Assembly (NCBI GenBank): GCA_030824585.1
Contig: JAVBXM010000220.1
Location: forward strand, 1 to 35,299
Length of the DNA stretch: 35,299 bases
Source of the DNA: Phaeospirillum sp.
Lineage (GTDB): Bacteria > Pseudomonadota > Alphaproteobacteria > Rhodospirillales > Magnetospirillaceae
Reading direction: 5' to 3'
This document shows positions 17,077 through 26,367 of the stretch, one piece after another (the stretch's first letter is position 1; every line of letters starts with the position of its first letter). Below the pieces are notes generated by a model. The model had not been told where the DNA came from. It saw only the letters and a program-made list of their open reading frames with translations, and ran no database searches. Both the position numbers and the translations under genes were made by a program.

Positions 17077-19323
17077 ATGACCCAGCCCGCCGTCACCGGC
17101 GACATCCGCGACACGCCGCTTGCCGAGGCCCTGGGCGAGCGCTATCTCGCCTATGCCATGTCCACCATCGTGTCGCGCTCGCTGCCCGATGTGCGCGATG
17201 GGTTGAAGCCGGTGCACCGTCGCCTGCTGTTCGCCATGCGCCAGCTCAAGCTGGACCCCAGCGGCGGCTTCAAGAAGTGCGCCCGCGTGGTCGGCGACGT
17301 CATCGGCAAGTACCATCCCCACGGCGACGTGGCGGTCTACGACACCCTGGTGCGTCTGGCCCAGGATTTCGCCGTGCGCTATCCCCTGGTGGAGGGCCAG
17401 GGCAATTTCGGCAATATCGACGGCGATAACGCTGCGGCCATGCGCTACACCGAGGCCAAGCTGACCGAGGTGGCGGCCGCTTTGATGGAAGGGCTCGACG
17501 AGGACAGCGTCGATTTCCGCCCCACCTATGACGGCACCGAGGAAGAGCCGGTGGTCATGCCGTCGGCCATTCCCAACCTGCTGGCCAACGGTTCGGCGGG
17601 CATCGCGGTGGGCATGGCCACCAGCATTCCGCCTCACAATCTGGGCGAGATCTGCGACGCGCTGGATCACCTGATCGCCAAGCCCGATTGCGACGTGGAC
17701 GAGCTGATCGCCCATATGCCCGGTCCAGACTTCCCCACCGGCGGCGTGCTGGTGGAGACCAGCGCCGCCATCACCGAGGCCTACCGCACCGGCAAGGGCG
17801 CCTTCCGGGTGCGGGCCAAGTGGGCGGTGGAAAAGCTGTCCCACGGGCTTTACCAGATCGTCATCACCGAGATTCCCTATCAGGTGCAGAAGGCCAAGCT
17901 GATCGAGAAGATCGCCGAGCTTCTGTCCGAGAAGAAACTGCCGCTGCTGGCCGATATCCGCGACGAATCCGCCGAGGACATCCGCCTGGTGCTGGAGCCC
18001 AGGAACCGCACCGTCGAGGCCGAGCTGGTGATGGAGCAGCTGTTCCGCCAGACCGACCTGGAATCGCGCTTCTCGCTCAACATGAACGTGCTGGCCCCGG
18101 ACCGCCACGGCCACCTCACGCCCGGCGTTATGAACCTCAAGGAGGTGCTGTGCGCCTTCCTCGACCACCGCATGGTGGTGCTCGAGCGCCGTGCCCGCTT
18201 CCGCCTGGAGAAGATCGCCAAGCGCCTCGAGGTGCTGGAAGGCTTTCTCAAGGTCTATGCCGATCTCGACAAGGTCATCAAGATCATCCGCTTCGCCGAC
18301 GAGCCCAAGGCCGAGCTGATCAAGACCTTCAAGCTGTCCGAGGTGCAGGCCGAGGCCATCCTCAACATGCGCCTGCGCTCGCTCAACAAGCTGCAGGAAC
18401 TGGAGATCAAGACCGAACACGCCGAGCTTTCGGCGGAGAAGGCCGATCTCGAGGCCCTGCTGGCCCCAACCGAGGAGGGCTCGGCCCGCCGCTGGGCCGC
18501 CATCGCCGCCCAGAACGCCGAGACCCGCAAGGCCTTCGGCGGCGCCACCGCGCTGGGCAGGCGCCGCACCGAGCTGGGCGACGCTCCGTCCGCTGTGGTG
18601 GTGCCCATCGAGGCCTATGTGGAGCGCGAGGCCATCACCATGGTGCTCTCCGAGAAGGGCTGGATCAGGGCGCTGAAGGGTCATTCCGACACTCCGGACG
18701 CCCTGAAGTTCAAGGAGGGCGACCAGCTCGGTTTCCTGGTCAAGGCGTGGACCACCGACAAGATCCTGGTGTTCGCCACCGACGGGCGCTTCTACACCAT
18801 CGGCGGCGACAAGCTGCCCTCGGGGCGCGGCCATGGCGAGCCGCTGCGCCTGATGATCGATCTGGCCGGCGACGTGGACATCGCCGCCGTGATGGTCCAC
18901 AAGCCGGGCCGCAAGCTGCTGGTCGCCACCAGTTCCGATCGCGGCTTCGTGGTCGAGGAGAACGAGGTCCTGGCCCAGACGCGAGCGGGCAAGATGATCC
19001 TCAATTGCGGCCCCGGCGAGAAGGCCCGGTTCTGCCTGCCCTTCGAGGGCGACGCCGTGGCGGTGATCGGCGACAACCGCAAGCTGCTGGTGTTCATGGC
19101 CGAGGAAATCCCGGTGATGAGCCGGGGCAGGGGCGTGATCTTGCAGAAGTACCGCGACGGCGGCATGGCCGACATCAAGGTCTTCACCCTGGCCGAGGGC
19201 CTGACCTGGAACCTGGGCGACCGGGTGCGCACCGAGTCCGACCTTACCCCCTGGCTGGGCAAGCGCGCCTCGGTGGGGCGTCTGCCGCCCACCGGCTTCC
19301 CGAGGAACAACCGGTTCTCCTGA
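17077..19323 (+). CDS. parC: DNA topoisomerase IV subunit A
   Basis: A 748-residue type IIA topoisomerase A subunit. The N-terminal winged-helix domain contains the DNA-cleaving tyrosine in [10 protein letters not shown] (Y124) and the helix [17 protein letters not shown]; the tower/coiled-coil region covers about 370-500 ([18 protein letters not shown]) and a C-terminal beta-pinwheel follows. The length of about 750 and the C-terminal sequence, which lacks a GyrA-box of the QRRGGKG type, favour ParC over GyrA. It relaxes and decatenates DNA together with ParE. The quinolone-region serine (Ser80 in E. coli ParC) is valine here (V85), and Glu84 is aspartate (D89). The gene stands alone, with its own promoter; a MITE-like repeat follows 9 bp after the stop. 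Confidence 0.93.
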   Translation: MTQPAVTGDIRDTPLAEALGERYLAYAMSTIVSRSLPDVRDGLKPVHRRLLFAMRQLKLDPSGGFKKCARVVGDVIGKYHPHGDVAVYDTLVRLAQDFAVRYPLVEGQGNFGNIDGDNAAAMRYTEAKLTEVAAALMEGLDEDSVDFRPTYDGTEEEPVVMPSAIPNLLANGSAGIAVGMATSIPPHNLGEICDALDHLIAKPDCDVDELIAHMPGPDFPTGGVLVETSAAITEAYRTGKGAFRVRAKWAVEKLSHGLYQIVITEIPYQVQKAKLIEKIAELLSEKKLPLLADIRDESAEDIRLVLEPRNRTVEAELVMEQLFRQTDLESRFSLNMNVLAPDRHGHLTPGVMNLKEVLCAFLDHRMVVLERRARFRLEKIAKRLEVLEGFLKVYADLDKVIKIIRFADEPKAELIKTFKLSEVQAEAILNMRLRSLNKLQELEIKTEHAELSAEKADLEALLAPTEEGSARRWAAIAAQNAETRKAFGGATALGRRRTELGDAPSAVVVPIEAYVEREAITMVLSEKGWIRALKGHSDTPDALKFKEGDQLGFLVKAWTTDKILVFATDGRFYTIGGDKLPSGRGHGEPLRLMIDLAGDVDIAAVMVHKPGRKLLVATSSDRGFVVEENEVLAQTRAGKMILNCGPGEKARFCLPFEGDAVAVIGDNRKLLVFMAEEIPVMSRGRGVILQKYRDGGMADIKVFTLAEGLTWNLGDRVRTESDLTPWLGKRASVGRLPPTGFPRNNRFS

Positions 19324-19332
19324 CCCGACAGC

Positions 19333-19436
19333 GTGTCATCCCGAGGCGAAACCGAGGGATCTCCGCTTGGACCGACGATGCCGAATTGGGCTTGTCGTGC
19401 CAGGACGAGATCCTTCGCGGGCGCTCGGGATGACAC
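19333..19436. repeat. MITE-like palindromic repeat element, copy B
   Basis: A 104-bp element matching copy A at 11558-11659 at both ends: TGTCATCCCGAGGCGAA at left, CGAGATCCTTCGCGG and CTCGGGATGACA at right, with a divergent centre. The terminal 13 bp (GTGTCATCCCGAG) are a perfect inverted repeat. It begins 9 bp after the parC stop, the same placement as copy A behind the esterase gene. Confidence 0.8.
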
Positions 19437-19472
19437 ATGAGCCATTACGGTTTTCCGAAATGGCCGGTCGCG

Positions 19473-19500
19473 TTGCGTCCCCCTTGCATTGGTGTAGGAT
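19473..19500 (+). promoter_or_regulatory. Possible promoter of the TRAP binding-protein gene
   Basis: TTGCGT (19473-19478) and TAGGAT (19495-19500) are separated by 16 bp, 53 bp before the gene start at 19553. A direct repeat AACCGG-ATC-AACCGG follows at about 19514-19528 and could be a regulator site. GGGAGGAG precedes the ATG. Confidence 0.4.
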
Positions 19501-19534
19501 AATTTCCACCTGAACCGGATCAACCGGCGTGTGA

Positions 19535-20683
<1,149 letters not shown>

Positions 20684-20692
20684 CTCAAAAGG

Positions 20693-20724
20693 AAAGCCCC
20701 GCACCAAACGGTGCGGGGCTTTTT
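20693..20724. terminator. Bidirectional terminator between takP and dctM
   Basis: A 13-bp stem, AAAGCCCCGCACC (20693-20705) with GGTGCGGGGCTTT (20710-20722), AAAC loop, followed by TTTTT on the plus strand. On the minus strand the stem is followed by CCTTTT, a weaker tract. It lies between convergent genes and should end both transcripts. Confidence 0.9.
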
Positions 20725-20742
20725 CGTTGCGCTTTGGCCGGT

Positions 20743-22203
20743 TTACTTGCTGTCGGGGCCGCCGTACATGCCGCCACCGAATTCGCCCTGCGGCACCTCG
20801 ATCTGGATTTTCGAGGTGTCCACGGCGGCCGCCTTGTCGATGCCGCCGGTAACCAGATCGGGGAAGGCGATGACAAGGCAGACCATGATGATCTGGATGA
20901 TCACGAAGGGCACCGCGCCCCAATAGATCTGGCCGGTGGTGATCTTGGGCGTCAGCTTGTTGGTGATCTTGTCCATGTAGTCGGTCTTTGGTGCCACGCT
21001 GCGCAGGTAGAACAGCGCGAAGCCGAAGGGCGGGTGCATGAACGAGGTCTGCATGTTGACGCCCAGCAGCACGCCGAACCAGATCAGGTCGATGCCCAGC
21101 TTCTCGGCCACCGGCCCCAGCAGGGGGACCAGGATGAAGGCCAGCTCGAAGAAGTCGAGGAAGAAGGCCAGCACGAACATCAGCACGTTGACGACGATCA
21201 GGAAGCCCAGCTTGCCGCCCGGCAGGCCGGTCAGCAGGTGCTCGACCCACAGATCGCCGTTGACGCCGCGAAATACCAGGCCGAACACCGTGGAGCCCAC
21301 CAGGATGAACACCACGAAGCACGACAGCTTGGCGGTGGTATCCATGGCCTGGCGCATCAGGCCCCAATCCAGCTTGCGCTTCATCAGGGCCAGGATCATG
21401 GCGCCGGCCGCACCCATGGCGCCGCCCTCGGTGGGGGTGGCCACGCCGATGAAGATGGTGCCCAGCACCAGGAAGATCAGGATCAGCGGCGGCACCAGGC
21501 AGGTTACCGTCCGCAAAAGCAGCGCCATGCCGCGCAAGCTGCGGGCCTCGGGCGGCAGGGCGGGGGCATAGCTCGGCTTGATCATGGTGACCAGGAAGAT
21601 GAAGCCGGCGTAAAGGCCGGTCAGCACGAAGCCGGGAATGAAGGCGCCGGCATACATGTCGCCCACCGAGCGGCCCAACTGGTCGGCCATGATGATCAGC
21701 ACCAGAGAGGGCGGGATGATCTGGGCCAGGGTGCCCGACGCGGCGATGACGCCCGACGCGATGCGGCGGTCATAGCCGTAGCGCAGCATGATGGGCAGGG
21801 AGATCAGGCCCATGGAGATCACCGAGGCGGCCACCACGCCGGTGGTCGCCGCCAGCAGGGCGCCGACGAAGACCACGGCATAGGCCAGGCCGCCGCGGAT
21901 GGGGCCGAACAACTGGCCGATGGTGTCCAGCAGATCTTCCGCCATGCCTGATCGTTCGAGGATCAGGCCCATGAAGGTGAAGAACGGAATGGCCAGCAGC
22001 GTGTCGTTGCGCATGATGCCGAATACGCGTTCGGGCAGGGCCTGGAACAGGCTGGCGTTCAGCAGGCCCAGCTCAATGCCCACCAGACCGAAGACGATGC
22101 CGTTGGCGGCCAGGGCGAACGCCACCGGGTAGCCGAGCAACAGGAAGAACACCAGTGCCGCGAACATCAGCGGCGCCATGTTGGCGATCAGGAATTGGGT
22201 CAT
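20743..22203 (-). CDS. dctM: TRAP transporter large permease subunit, DctM type
   Basis: A 486-residue integral membrane protein with about 12 predicted segments, starting MTQFLIANMAPLMFAALVFFLLLGYPVAFALA; conserved family stretches include GLILERSGMAEDLLD, SMGLISLPIMLRYGYD, IPPSLVLIIMADQLG and GVATPTEGGAMGA. DctM subunits carry the Na+-driven transport route. It is about 50 residues longer than typical DctM (about 430), mostly in loops and a glycine-rich C-terminal tail (GEFGGGMYGG). It overlaps the preceding dctQ stop by 4 bp (ATGA). With DctQ and the convergent TakP-like protein it forms one secondary transporter, probably for 2-oxo acids. Confidence 0.93.
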   Translation of the reverse strand: MTQFLIANMAPLMFAALVFFLLLGYPVAFALAANGIVFGLVGIELGLLNASLFQALPERVFGIMRNDTLLAIPFFTFMGLILERSGMAEDLLDTIGQLFGPIRGGLAYAVVFVGALLAATTGVVAASVISMGLISLPIMLRYGYDRRIASGVIAASGTLAQIIPPSLVLIIMADQLGRSVGDMYAGAFIPGFVLTGLYAGFIFLVTMIKPSYAPALPPEARSLRGMALLLRTVTCLVPPLILIFLVLGTIFIGVATPTEGGAMGAAGAMILALMKRKLDWGLMRQAMDTTAKLSCFVVFILVGSTVFGLVFRGVNGDLWVEHLLTGLPGGKLGFLIVVNVLMFVLAFFLDFFELAFILVPLLGPVAEKLGIDLIWFGVLLGVNMQTSFMHPPFGFALFYLRSVAPKTDYMDKITNKLTPKITTGQIYWGAVPFVIIQIIMVCLVIAFPDLVTGGIDKAAAVDTSKIQIEVPQGEFGGGMYGGPDSK

Positions 22204-22763
22204 GCCGCCTCTCCGTCCGCCGCGGTGTGGTGGTGGTGGCCGTGGTCGCCGCTATCGGGACGGTCGCCGGTCAGGATGGCGATCTTCTTGATCAGCTCAG
22301 ACACGCCCTGCAGCATCAGAAGCGAGAAGCCCACCGGAATCATCAGCTTGACCGGCCAGCGGATCAGGCCGCCGGCATCGGACGACATCTCCATCATGAT
22401 GAAGGACTTCATGAACATCGGCCAGGACAAGGTCAGGATCAGCAGCGCCATGGGGAACAGGAAGAACAGGGTTCCCAGGATGTCGATCCAGATCTGAGTC
22501 CGGCGCGACAGGCGACCGCAGATCACGTCGATGCGGATGTGTTCGTTGCGCAGCAGCGTATAGCCGGCGCACAGCAGGAACACCGTCGAGAACAGGTACC
22601 ACTGCACCTCGAGCCAGGCATTGGAGCTGTTGGAGAAGATGTAGCGGAAGGTGGCGTTGCCGGAACTGACGATCACCATGACCAGGATCAGCCAATAGAC
22701 GCTCCGCCCGACCCGTTCATTGATTCCGTCAATGAACGAACTGAGTGCCAGAAGTGGTTTCAA
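22200..22763 (-). CDS. dctQ: TRAP transporter small permease subunit, DctQ type
   Basis: A 187-residue DctQ-family protein with four membrane segments (WLILVMVIVSSGNATFRYIF and others) and the family feature of a polar region with NEHIRIDVICG. DctQ scaffolds the DctM subunit. The start is TTG at 22763, supported by GGGAGG 8 bp upstream. It is the first gene of a two-gene unit with dctM. The C-terminus is unusually histidine-rich (DHGHHHHTAADGEAA), which could bind metal or be incidental. A 10-bp inverted repeat lies inside codons 9-17. Confidence 0.9.
   Translation of the reverse strand: MKPLLALSSFIDGINERVGRSVYWLILVMVIVSSGNATFRYIFSNSSNAWLEVQWYLFSTVFLLCAGYTLLRNEHIRIDVICGRLSRRTQIWIDILGTLFFLFPMALLILTLSWPMFMKSFIMMEMSSDAGGLIRWPVKLMIPVGFSLLMLQGVSELIKKIAILTGDRPDSGDHGHHHHTAADGEAA
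22714..22738. repeat. Perfect 10-bp inverted repeat inside the start of dctQ
   Basis: CGTTCATTGA and TCAATGAACG are separated by TTCCG, 26 bp downstream of the dctQ start codon at 22763. It encodes the SFIDGINER residues, so the symmetry might be coding coincidence; its placement would also suit a downstream operator or an RNA hairpin near the initiation region. Confidence 0.5.
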
Positions 22764-22844
22764 CGCCGAATCCTCCCGTTCCCCTATGCGTGCCCCCTGT
22801 CGAGCACAAGGCGAGGTCCGGCTTATGCGCCGATTCCCCCGAAA

Positions 22845-22873
22845 ATAATGGCATGCGCCCCCTAATAGGCCAA
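22845..22873 (-). promoter_or_regulatory. Possible promoter of dctQM
   Basis: On the minus strand TTGGCC (22873-22868) and CATTAT (22850-22845) are 17 bp apart, about 80 bp ahead of the dctQ start codon. The matches to the sigma70 consensus are partial. Confidence 0.35.
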
Positions 22874-22902
22874 TTGTGGACTTCCGAACCAGGGGTTTGG
22901 AC

Positions 22903-23625
22903 TTAGGCTTCCAACAACTTCCATCCGTCCGGGCCGAAGGCCTCCAGCGGCTGGTAGCGGGTTTTGTAGGACATCTTGCGGCTCTCGGCGATCCAGTAGC
23001 CGAGATAGACGTAGGGCAGGGACTGGCGGCGCGCCTCGTCCACCAGCCACAGGACCATGAAGGTGCCCAGGCTGCGCGGCGCCAGATCGGGATCGAAGAA
23101 GGAATACACCGCCGACAGGCCGTCGCTCATGCGGTCCGACAGGCAGGCGGCGGCCAGATTGCCCTCGGCATCGCGAAATTCGACGATAAAGGTGTCGATG
23201 GGGCTGTCCTCGACCATGGAACGGTAGTCGTAGAACCCCATCAGCGCCATGTCGCCGCCCGAATGCCGCGATTCCTGATAGCGGGAGAACAGGCGGAACT
23301 GGTCGGCGGTGGCCCGGGCCGGCACCACGCGGGCCACCAGCCCGCCATTGGCGCGGGTCACCTTGCGCATGGTGCGGTCGGCCTGGAACCCTTCCGTGAC
23401 GATGCGCACCGGAATGCAGGCGTTGCAGCCGGGGCAGGCCGGGGTATAGGCGATGGAATGGCTGCGGCGGAACCCGGCGCGCGACAGGGCCTCGTGCAGG
23501 GTCTCGGCGTCGGTGCCGTTCAGCTCGGTGACGATCTTGCGCTCGAGGCGTCCCGACACGTACGGGCAGGGCAGGGGCGCCGTGGTGAAGAAGAAGTGCG
23601 GCCGTTTAAGCGGAAAATGATCCAT
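22903..23625 (-). CDS. bpt: Aspartate/glutamate leucyl-tRNA-protein transferase
   Basis: A 240-residue cytoplasmic aminoacyl-tRNA-protein transferase of the ATE/Bpt family. It transfers leucine from Leu-tRNA to N-terminal Asp or Glu, making an N-end-rule degradation signal read by ClpS/ClpAP. Visible are the N-terminal FFFTTAPLPCPYVSGRLERK, the cysteine cluster ACPGCNACIPVRI, SFFDPDLAPRSLGTFMVLWL, and LGYWIAESRKMSYKTRYQPLE near the C-terminus, all characteristic. The length is normal for bacterial members. It lies 84 bp downstream of the RDD gene on the same strand and may share the motA-motB-RDD transcript or have its own promoter in that gap. Confidence 0.93.
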   Translation of the reverse strand: MDHFPLKRPHFFFTTAPLPCPYVSGRLERKIVTELNGTDAETLHEALSRAGFRRSHSIAYTPACPGCNACIPVRIVTEGFQADRTMRKVTRANGGLVARVVPARATADQFRLFSRYQESRHSGGDMALMGFYDYRSMVEDSPIDTFIVEFRDAEGNLAAACLSDRMSDGLSAVYSFFDPDLAPRSLGTFMVLWLVDEARRQSLPYVYLGYWIAESRKMSYKTRYQPLEAFGPDGWKLLEA

Positions 23626-23709
23626 GGAAACCCGTTATCCGTCATCCCGGCCGAACCGTCCGGTTTCTCACATATAGGAGGCGGCGCCCGTCGCTGCCAG
23701 CCCCTTGAG

Positions 23710-24231
23710 TCAGCCGCCCCATTGGGCCGGATCGTTGACCACCACCGTCCCGGCCAGCATGTCGTGCACCGCGCGCCGCCGGGGATTGAACAGGGCCACC
23801 ACCAGGATCAGCCAGCAGGTCACCGCCACCGAACCATAGAAGCAGACCGTCTGGATGGCGGCCTGCAGCAGGCTGGGGCGCCCGCCATTGTCGAAGGCGT
23901 TGGCTCCCACCGACATCACCCGGATCTTGGCCGCCCGCATGCCCAGGGTGGCGGCGCGGGGGCCGCCGATGGTCAGGGTGTGGTAGGCGATGGGCGTCAG
24001 GCCGATCAGCAGCATCATGGCGGGCCACAACAGACCCAGCGTCAACGCCCCCAGGATCACCGCCGCCATGAACACCATGCCGACCAGCAGGCCGACCACC
24101 ACCAGATCGATGAGGTAGGCGTAGATGCGCCGCGCGGTGATGCCCATGTAGTAGCGGGGCTGGCCCCAGGGATCATTCCATTCCGGCGCGTTGTCGATGA
24201 TGCGGGAGAACGGGGTGGGCGGCATCGCCAT
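23710..24231 (-). CDS. RDD-family membrane protein
   Basis: A 173-residue RDD-domain protein. The family signature lies at the first membrane helix (ARRIYAYLIDLVVVGLLVGMVF), a second hydrophobic stretch covers AVILGALTLGLLWPAMMLLIG, and TLGMRAAKIRVM, the usual RDD cytosolic motif, follows; a third helix and NPRRRAVHDMLAGTVVV close it. RDD proteins have been tied to ion or small-molecule transport and to membrane assembly, but the function is generally undefined. It starts 9 bp after the motB stop (leftward), so it is probably co-transcribed with the flagellar stator genes. Confidence 0.88.
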   Translation of the reverse strand: MAMPPTPFSRIIDNAPEWNDPWGQPRYYMGITARRIYAYLIDLVVVGLLVGMVFMAAVILGALTLGLLWPAMMLLIGLTPIAYHTLTIGGPRAATLGMRAAKIRVMSVGANAFDNGGRPSLLQAAIQTVCFYGSVAVTCWLILVVALFNPRRRAVHDMLAGTVVVNDPAQWGG

Positions 24232-24240
24232 GGCGGCCGC

Positions 24241-25278
24241 CTAGCGCTTGGCCGGAGGGGCGGCGCCCTTCATGGGAACCGACAGGGACTGGGAATCCAC
24301 CGGCCCCAGGTCGTTCTCGCGCAGCAAGATGATGCTGATGCGGCGGTTGCGCAGGCCCTTGGGGTCGCCCTTGTCCAGCGGCTCCTGATCGGCGCGGCCG
24401 ACGATGCGGTCGATGCGGCTTTCCGGCACGCCCGAGGCGATCAGCGCCCGGCGGCTGGCCAGGGCGCGATCGGCGGACAATTCCCAGTTGGTGTAGCCCG
24501 AAGGATCGCGGAAGGGAACGGAATCGGTGTGGCCGGAAATGGAGATGCGGTTGTCGGGCAACTGGCGCACCACGCGGGACACCAGGTCGAGCATGGCCCG
24601 GGTGTGGCCGTAAGGGGCGCTGGAGCCCGACGGGAACATGGCCAGGCCCTCCTGGTCGGTGATCTGGATGCGCAGGCCTTCGGGCGTGTTGTCGACCAGC
24701 ATGGAGCCCTGGAACTGCTTCATCTCCGGAATGCCCTTCATGGCGCCTTCCAGCACTTCCTTGGCCTTGTCGAACTTCTGCTGTTCGCGGTTCGCCATGG
24801 CCTCCTTGAATTCCTGTTCGGACATGCCGGAGCGGTCCTTGCCGCCCTGGCCCGGTCCCATGCCGTCGCCCTGGCCGGCGCCCTTGCCCGGGCCCAGGCT
24901 GCTGTCGCCCTCGTTTTCGGGGGCGAATTCCTTGGAGCCGGTCAGATCCTCGCCGCCCGGGCCGATGGAGGCGGGGGGCAGGTGCTGCACCAGGGAGGGC
25001 GACGAGGTGTTGGACACCTGGGCGCCCTCGCCGATCACCTTGCCGCCCAGCAGGCCGCCGGCGCCCGAGGCGCTCTTGGAGGCCATGGTGGGGGCGAAGT
25101 AGTTGGACACGCCGGTCAACTGCTCCTCGGTGACGGCGTTGAGCAGCCACAGCAGCAGGAAGAAGGCCATCATGGCGGTCACGAAGTCGGCATAGGCCAC
25201 CTTCCAGGCGCCGCCGTGATGGCCGCCGGCCACCTTCTTGACCCGCTTGATGATGATCTGCTGACCGCCTTCCGCCAT
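24241..25278 (-). CDS. motB: Flagellar motor stator protein MotB
   Basis: A 345-residue stator B subunit. A short basic cytoplasmic N-terminus (IIIKRVKKVAGGHHGG) leads into one membrane helix WKVAYADFVTAMMAFFLLLW with the proton-binding aspartate D31 (Asp32 of E. coli MotB). A long Gly/Asp/Glu-rich linker (about 75-170, GPGKGAGQGDGMGPGQGG) precedes the OmpA-like peptidoglycan-binding domain with ISISGHTDSVPF, SADRALASRRALIASG and NRRISIILL. The linker is longer than in E. coli. It starts 19 bp after the motA stop. Its pairing with MotA gives the torque-generating, cell-wall-anchored proton channel. Confidence 0.95.
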   Translation of the reverse strand: MAEGGQQIIIKRVKKVAGGHHGGAWKVAYADFVTAMMAFFLLLWLLNAVTEEQLTGVSNYFAPTMASKSASGAGGLLGGKVIGEGAQVSNTSSPSLVQHLPPASIGPGGEDLTGSKEFAPENEGDSSLGPGKGAGQGDGMGPGQGGKDRSGMSEQEFKEAMANREQQKFDKAKEVLEGAMKGIPEMKQFQGSMLVDNTPEGLRIQITDQEGLAMFPSGSSAPYGHTRAMLDLVSRVVRQLPDNRISISGHTDSVPFRDPSGYTNWELSADRALASRRALIASGVPESRIDRIVGRADQEPLDKGDPKGLRNRRISIILLRENDLGPVDSQSLSVPMKGAAPPAKR

Positions 25279-25297
25279 GTCCAGCCGCTCCTATGGC

Positions 25298-26158
25298 TCA
25301 GTCGGGAGGCAGGTTGGTGACGGTCTCTTCCAGTTCCTGGAAGGTCGGGCGCAGCTCGTCGGGCAGAATCTTGCGGGCGAACTCGATGGACACCTGGGGC
25401 GCGTAGCCCTGCATGTGGCCCAGCAGCCCGGCCTTGAGGGCCAGGAAGTAGTAGTGGTCGGAATCGAAACACAGCTGCATGTTGCGGGCGATGGGCGCCA
25501 CGAAGGCGTAGGAGATCAGCACGCCCGAGAAGGTGCCCACCAGGGCCGCGCCGATCAGGTGGCCCAGCACTTCCGGCGGCTCGGTGATGGAGCCCATGGT
25601 GTGAATCACGCCCAGCACCGCCGCCACGATGCCCAGGGCCGGCATGGCGTCGCCCATCAGGTTCACCGCGTGGGCGATCTCGTGATAGTGCTTGTGGTGG
25701 GCTTCCAGCTCGCCGTCGATGATGGATTCCAGCTCGTGGGCGTTGCTGGTGCCGAGAGTCAGCAGCCGCAGATAGTCGCAGAAGAACGTGCGGGTGTGGT
25801 GGTCGGAGCTGAACTTGGGGAACTTGCCGAACAGCGGGCTCTCGTCGGGCTTTTCCACGTGGCTTTCCAGCGCCAGGTCGCCCTTGGTCTTGGCCAGCTT
25901 GAACACGGCGTACAGCACCGACAGCAATTCGATGTAATCGTCCTTGCCGTGGTGGGGGCCCTTGAACACCAGTCCGATATTCTTGCCGACGCCGACGATG
26001 ATGGTCTTGGGGTTGCCGAGCAGCATGGAGCCGACGGCCGCGCCGATGATGATCAGCCATTCAAAGGGCTGGAACAGAACGCTCAGATGGCCGCCCGGCG
26101 CAGCATAACCGCCGATGACGCTGACGAATGTCACGACGATGCCAATGATTCCGAACAT
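25298..26158 (-). CDS. motA: Flagellar motor stator protein MotA
   Basis: A 286-residue MotA with four membrane segments (about 1-18, 33-49, 170-190, 201-223). The proline of the third segment in MGDAMPALGIVAAVLGVIH is at position 173, as in E. coli MotA. In the cytoplasmic loop residue 98 is glutamate, while position 90 is lysine rather than arginine (positional comparison only). The N-terminus MFGIIGIVVTFVSVIGGY is typical. It forms the ion channel of the flagellar stator with MotB. The gene is first in the leftward cluster motA-motB-RDD. A TTGACT (26250-26245, minus strand) with TATAGC or TTATAG 18-19 bp on might be its promoter, but spacing is poor. Confidence 0.95.
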   Translation of the reverse strand: MFGIIGIVVTFVSVIGGYAAPGGHLSVLFQPFEWLIIIGAAVGSMLLGNPKTIIVGVGKNIGLVFKGPHHGKDDYIELLSVLYAVFKLAKTKGDLALESHVEKPDESPLFGKFPKFSSDHHTRTFFCDYLRLLTLGTSNAHELESIIDGELEAHHKHYHEIAHAVNLMGDAMPALGIVAAVLGVIHTMGSITEPPEVLGHLIGAALVGTFSGVLISYAFVAPIARNMQLCFDSDHYYFLALKAGLLGHMQGYAPQVSIEFARKILPDELRPTFQELEETVTNLPPD

Positions 26159-26305
26159 CTACTTCCCCTGGAGGCCATCCCGACAGGGACGGGCAGATCA
26201 TCTCCTTACCACGGAGAATGCTATAATTCCCGCTCCATGTCTTGAGTCAACTGCCTTGTCGTGATGAAAAGCGTCTCTTTTCCGGTGTCAAGGGTAATGG
26301 CGCAT

Positions 26306-26334
26306 TTGACCTGGGCGGTAGAAGGCTTTTAAAT
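26306..26334 (+). promoter_or_regulatory. Predicted sigma70-type promoter of the flavin reductase gene
   Basis: TTGACC (26306-26311) and TTAAAT (26329-26334) have a 17-bp spacer. A start near 26341 gives a leader of about 27 nt to the ATG at 26368, and makes an upstream TTG start at 26242 unlikely. Confidence 0.55.
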
Positions 26335-26367
26335 TCGAATCCCGCCTCCAGTGATGCCGAGCCGTTC

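Noticed and set aside
17005-18900. Very long open frame antisense to parC (about 630 codons)
   Set aside because: It is a GC-skew shadow: composition is dominated by His, Gly, Leu, Ala and Gln with no domain, and parC on the other strand is unmistakable.
11558-19436. Composite transposon bounded by the two MITE-like elements
   Set aside because: The elements are short, non-coding and separated by ordinary operons plus parC; no transposase or target duplication links them.
26242-26367. N-terminal extension of the flavin reductase from a TTG at 26242
   Set aside because: The extension is low in family resemblance, the predicted promoter (26306-26334) lies inside it, and the conserved domain starts exactly at ATG 26368.
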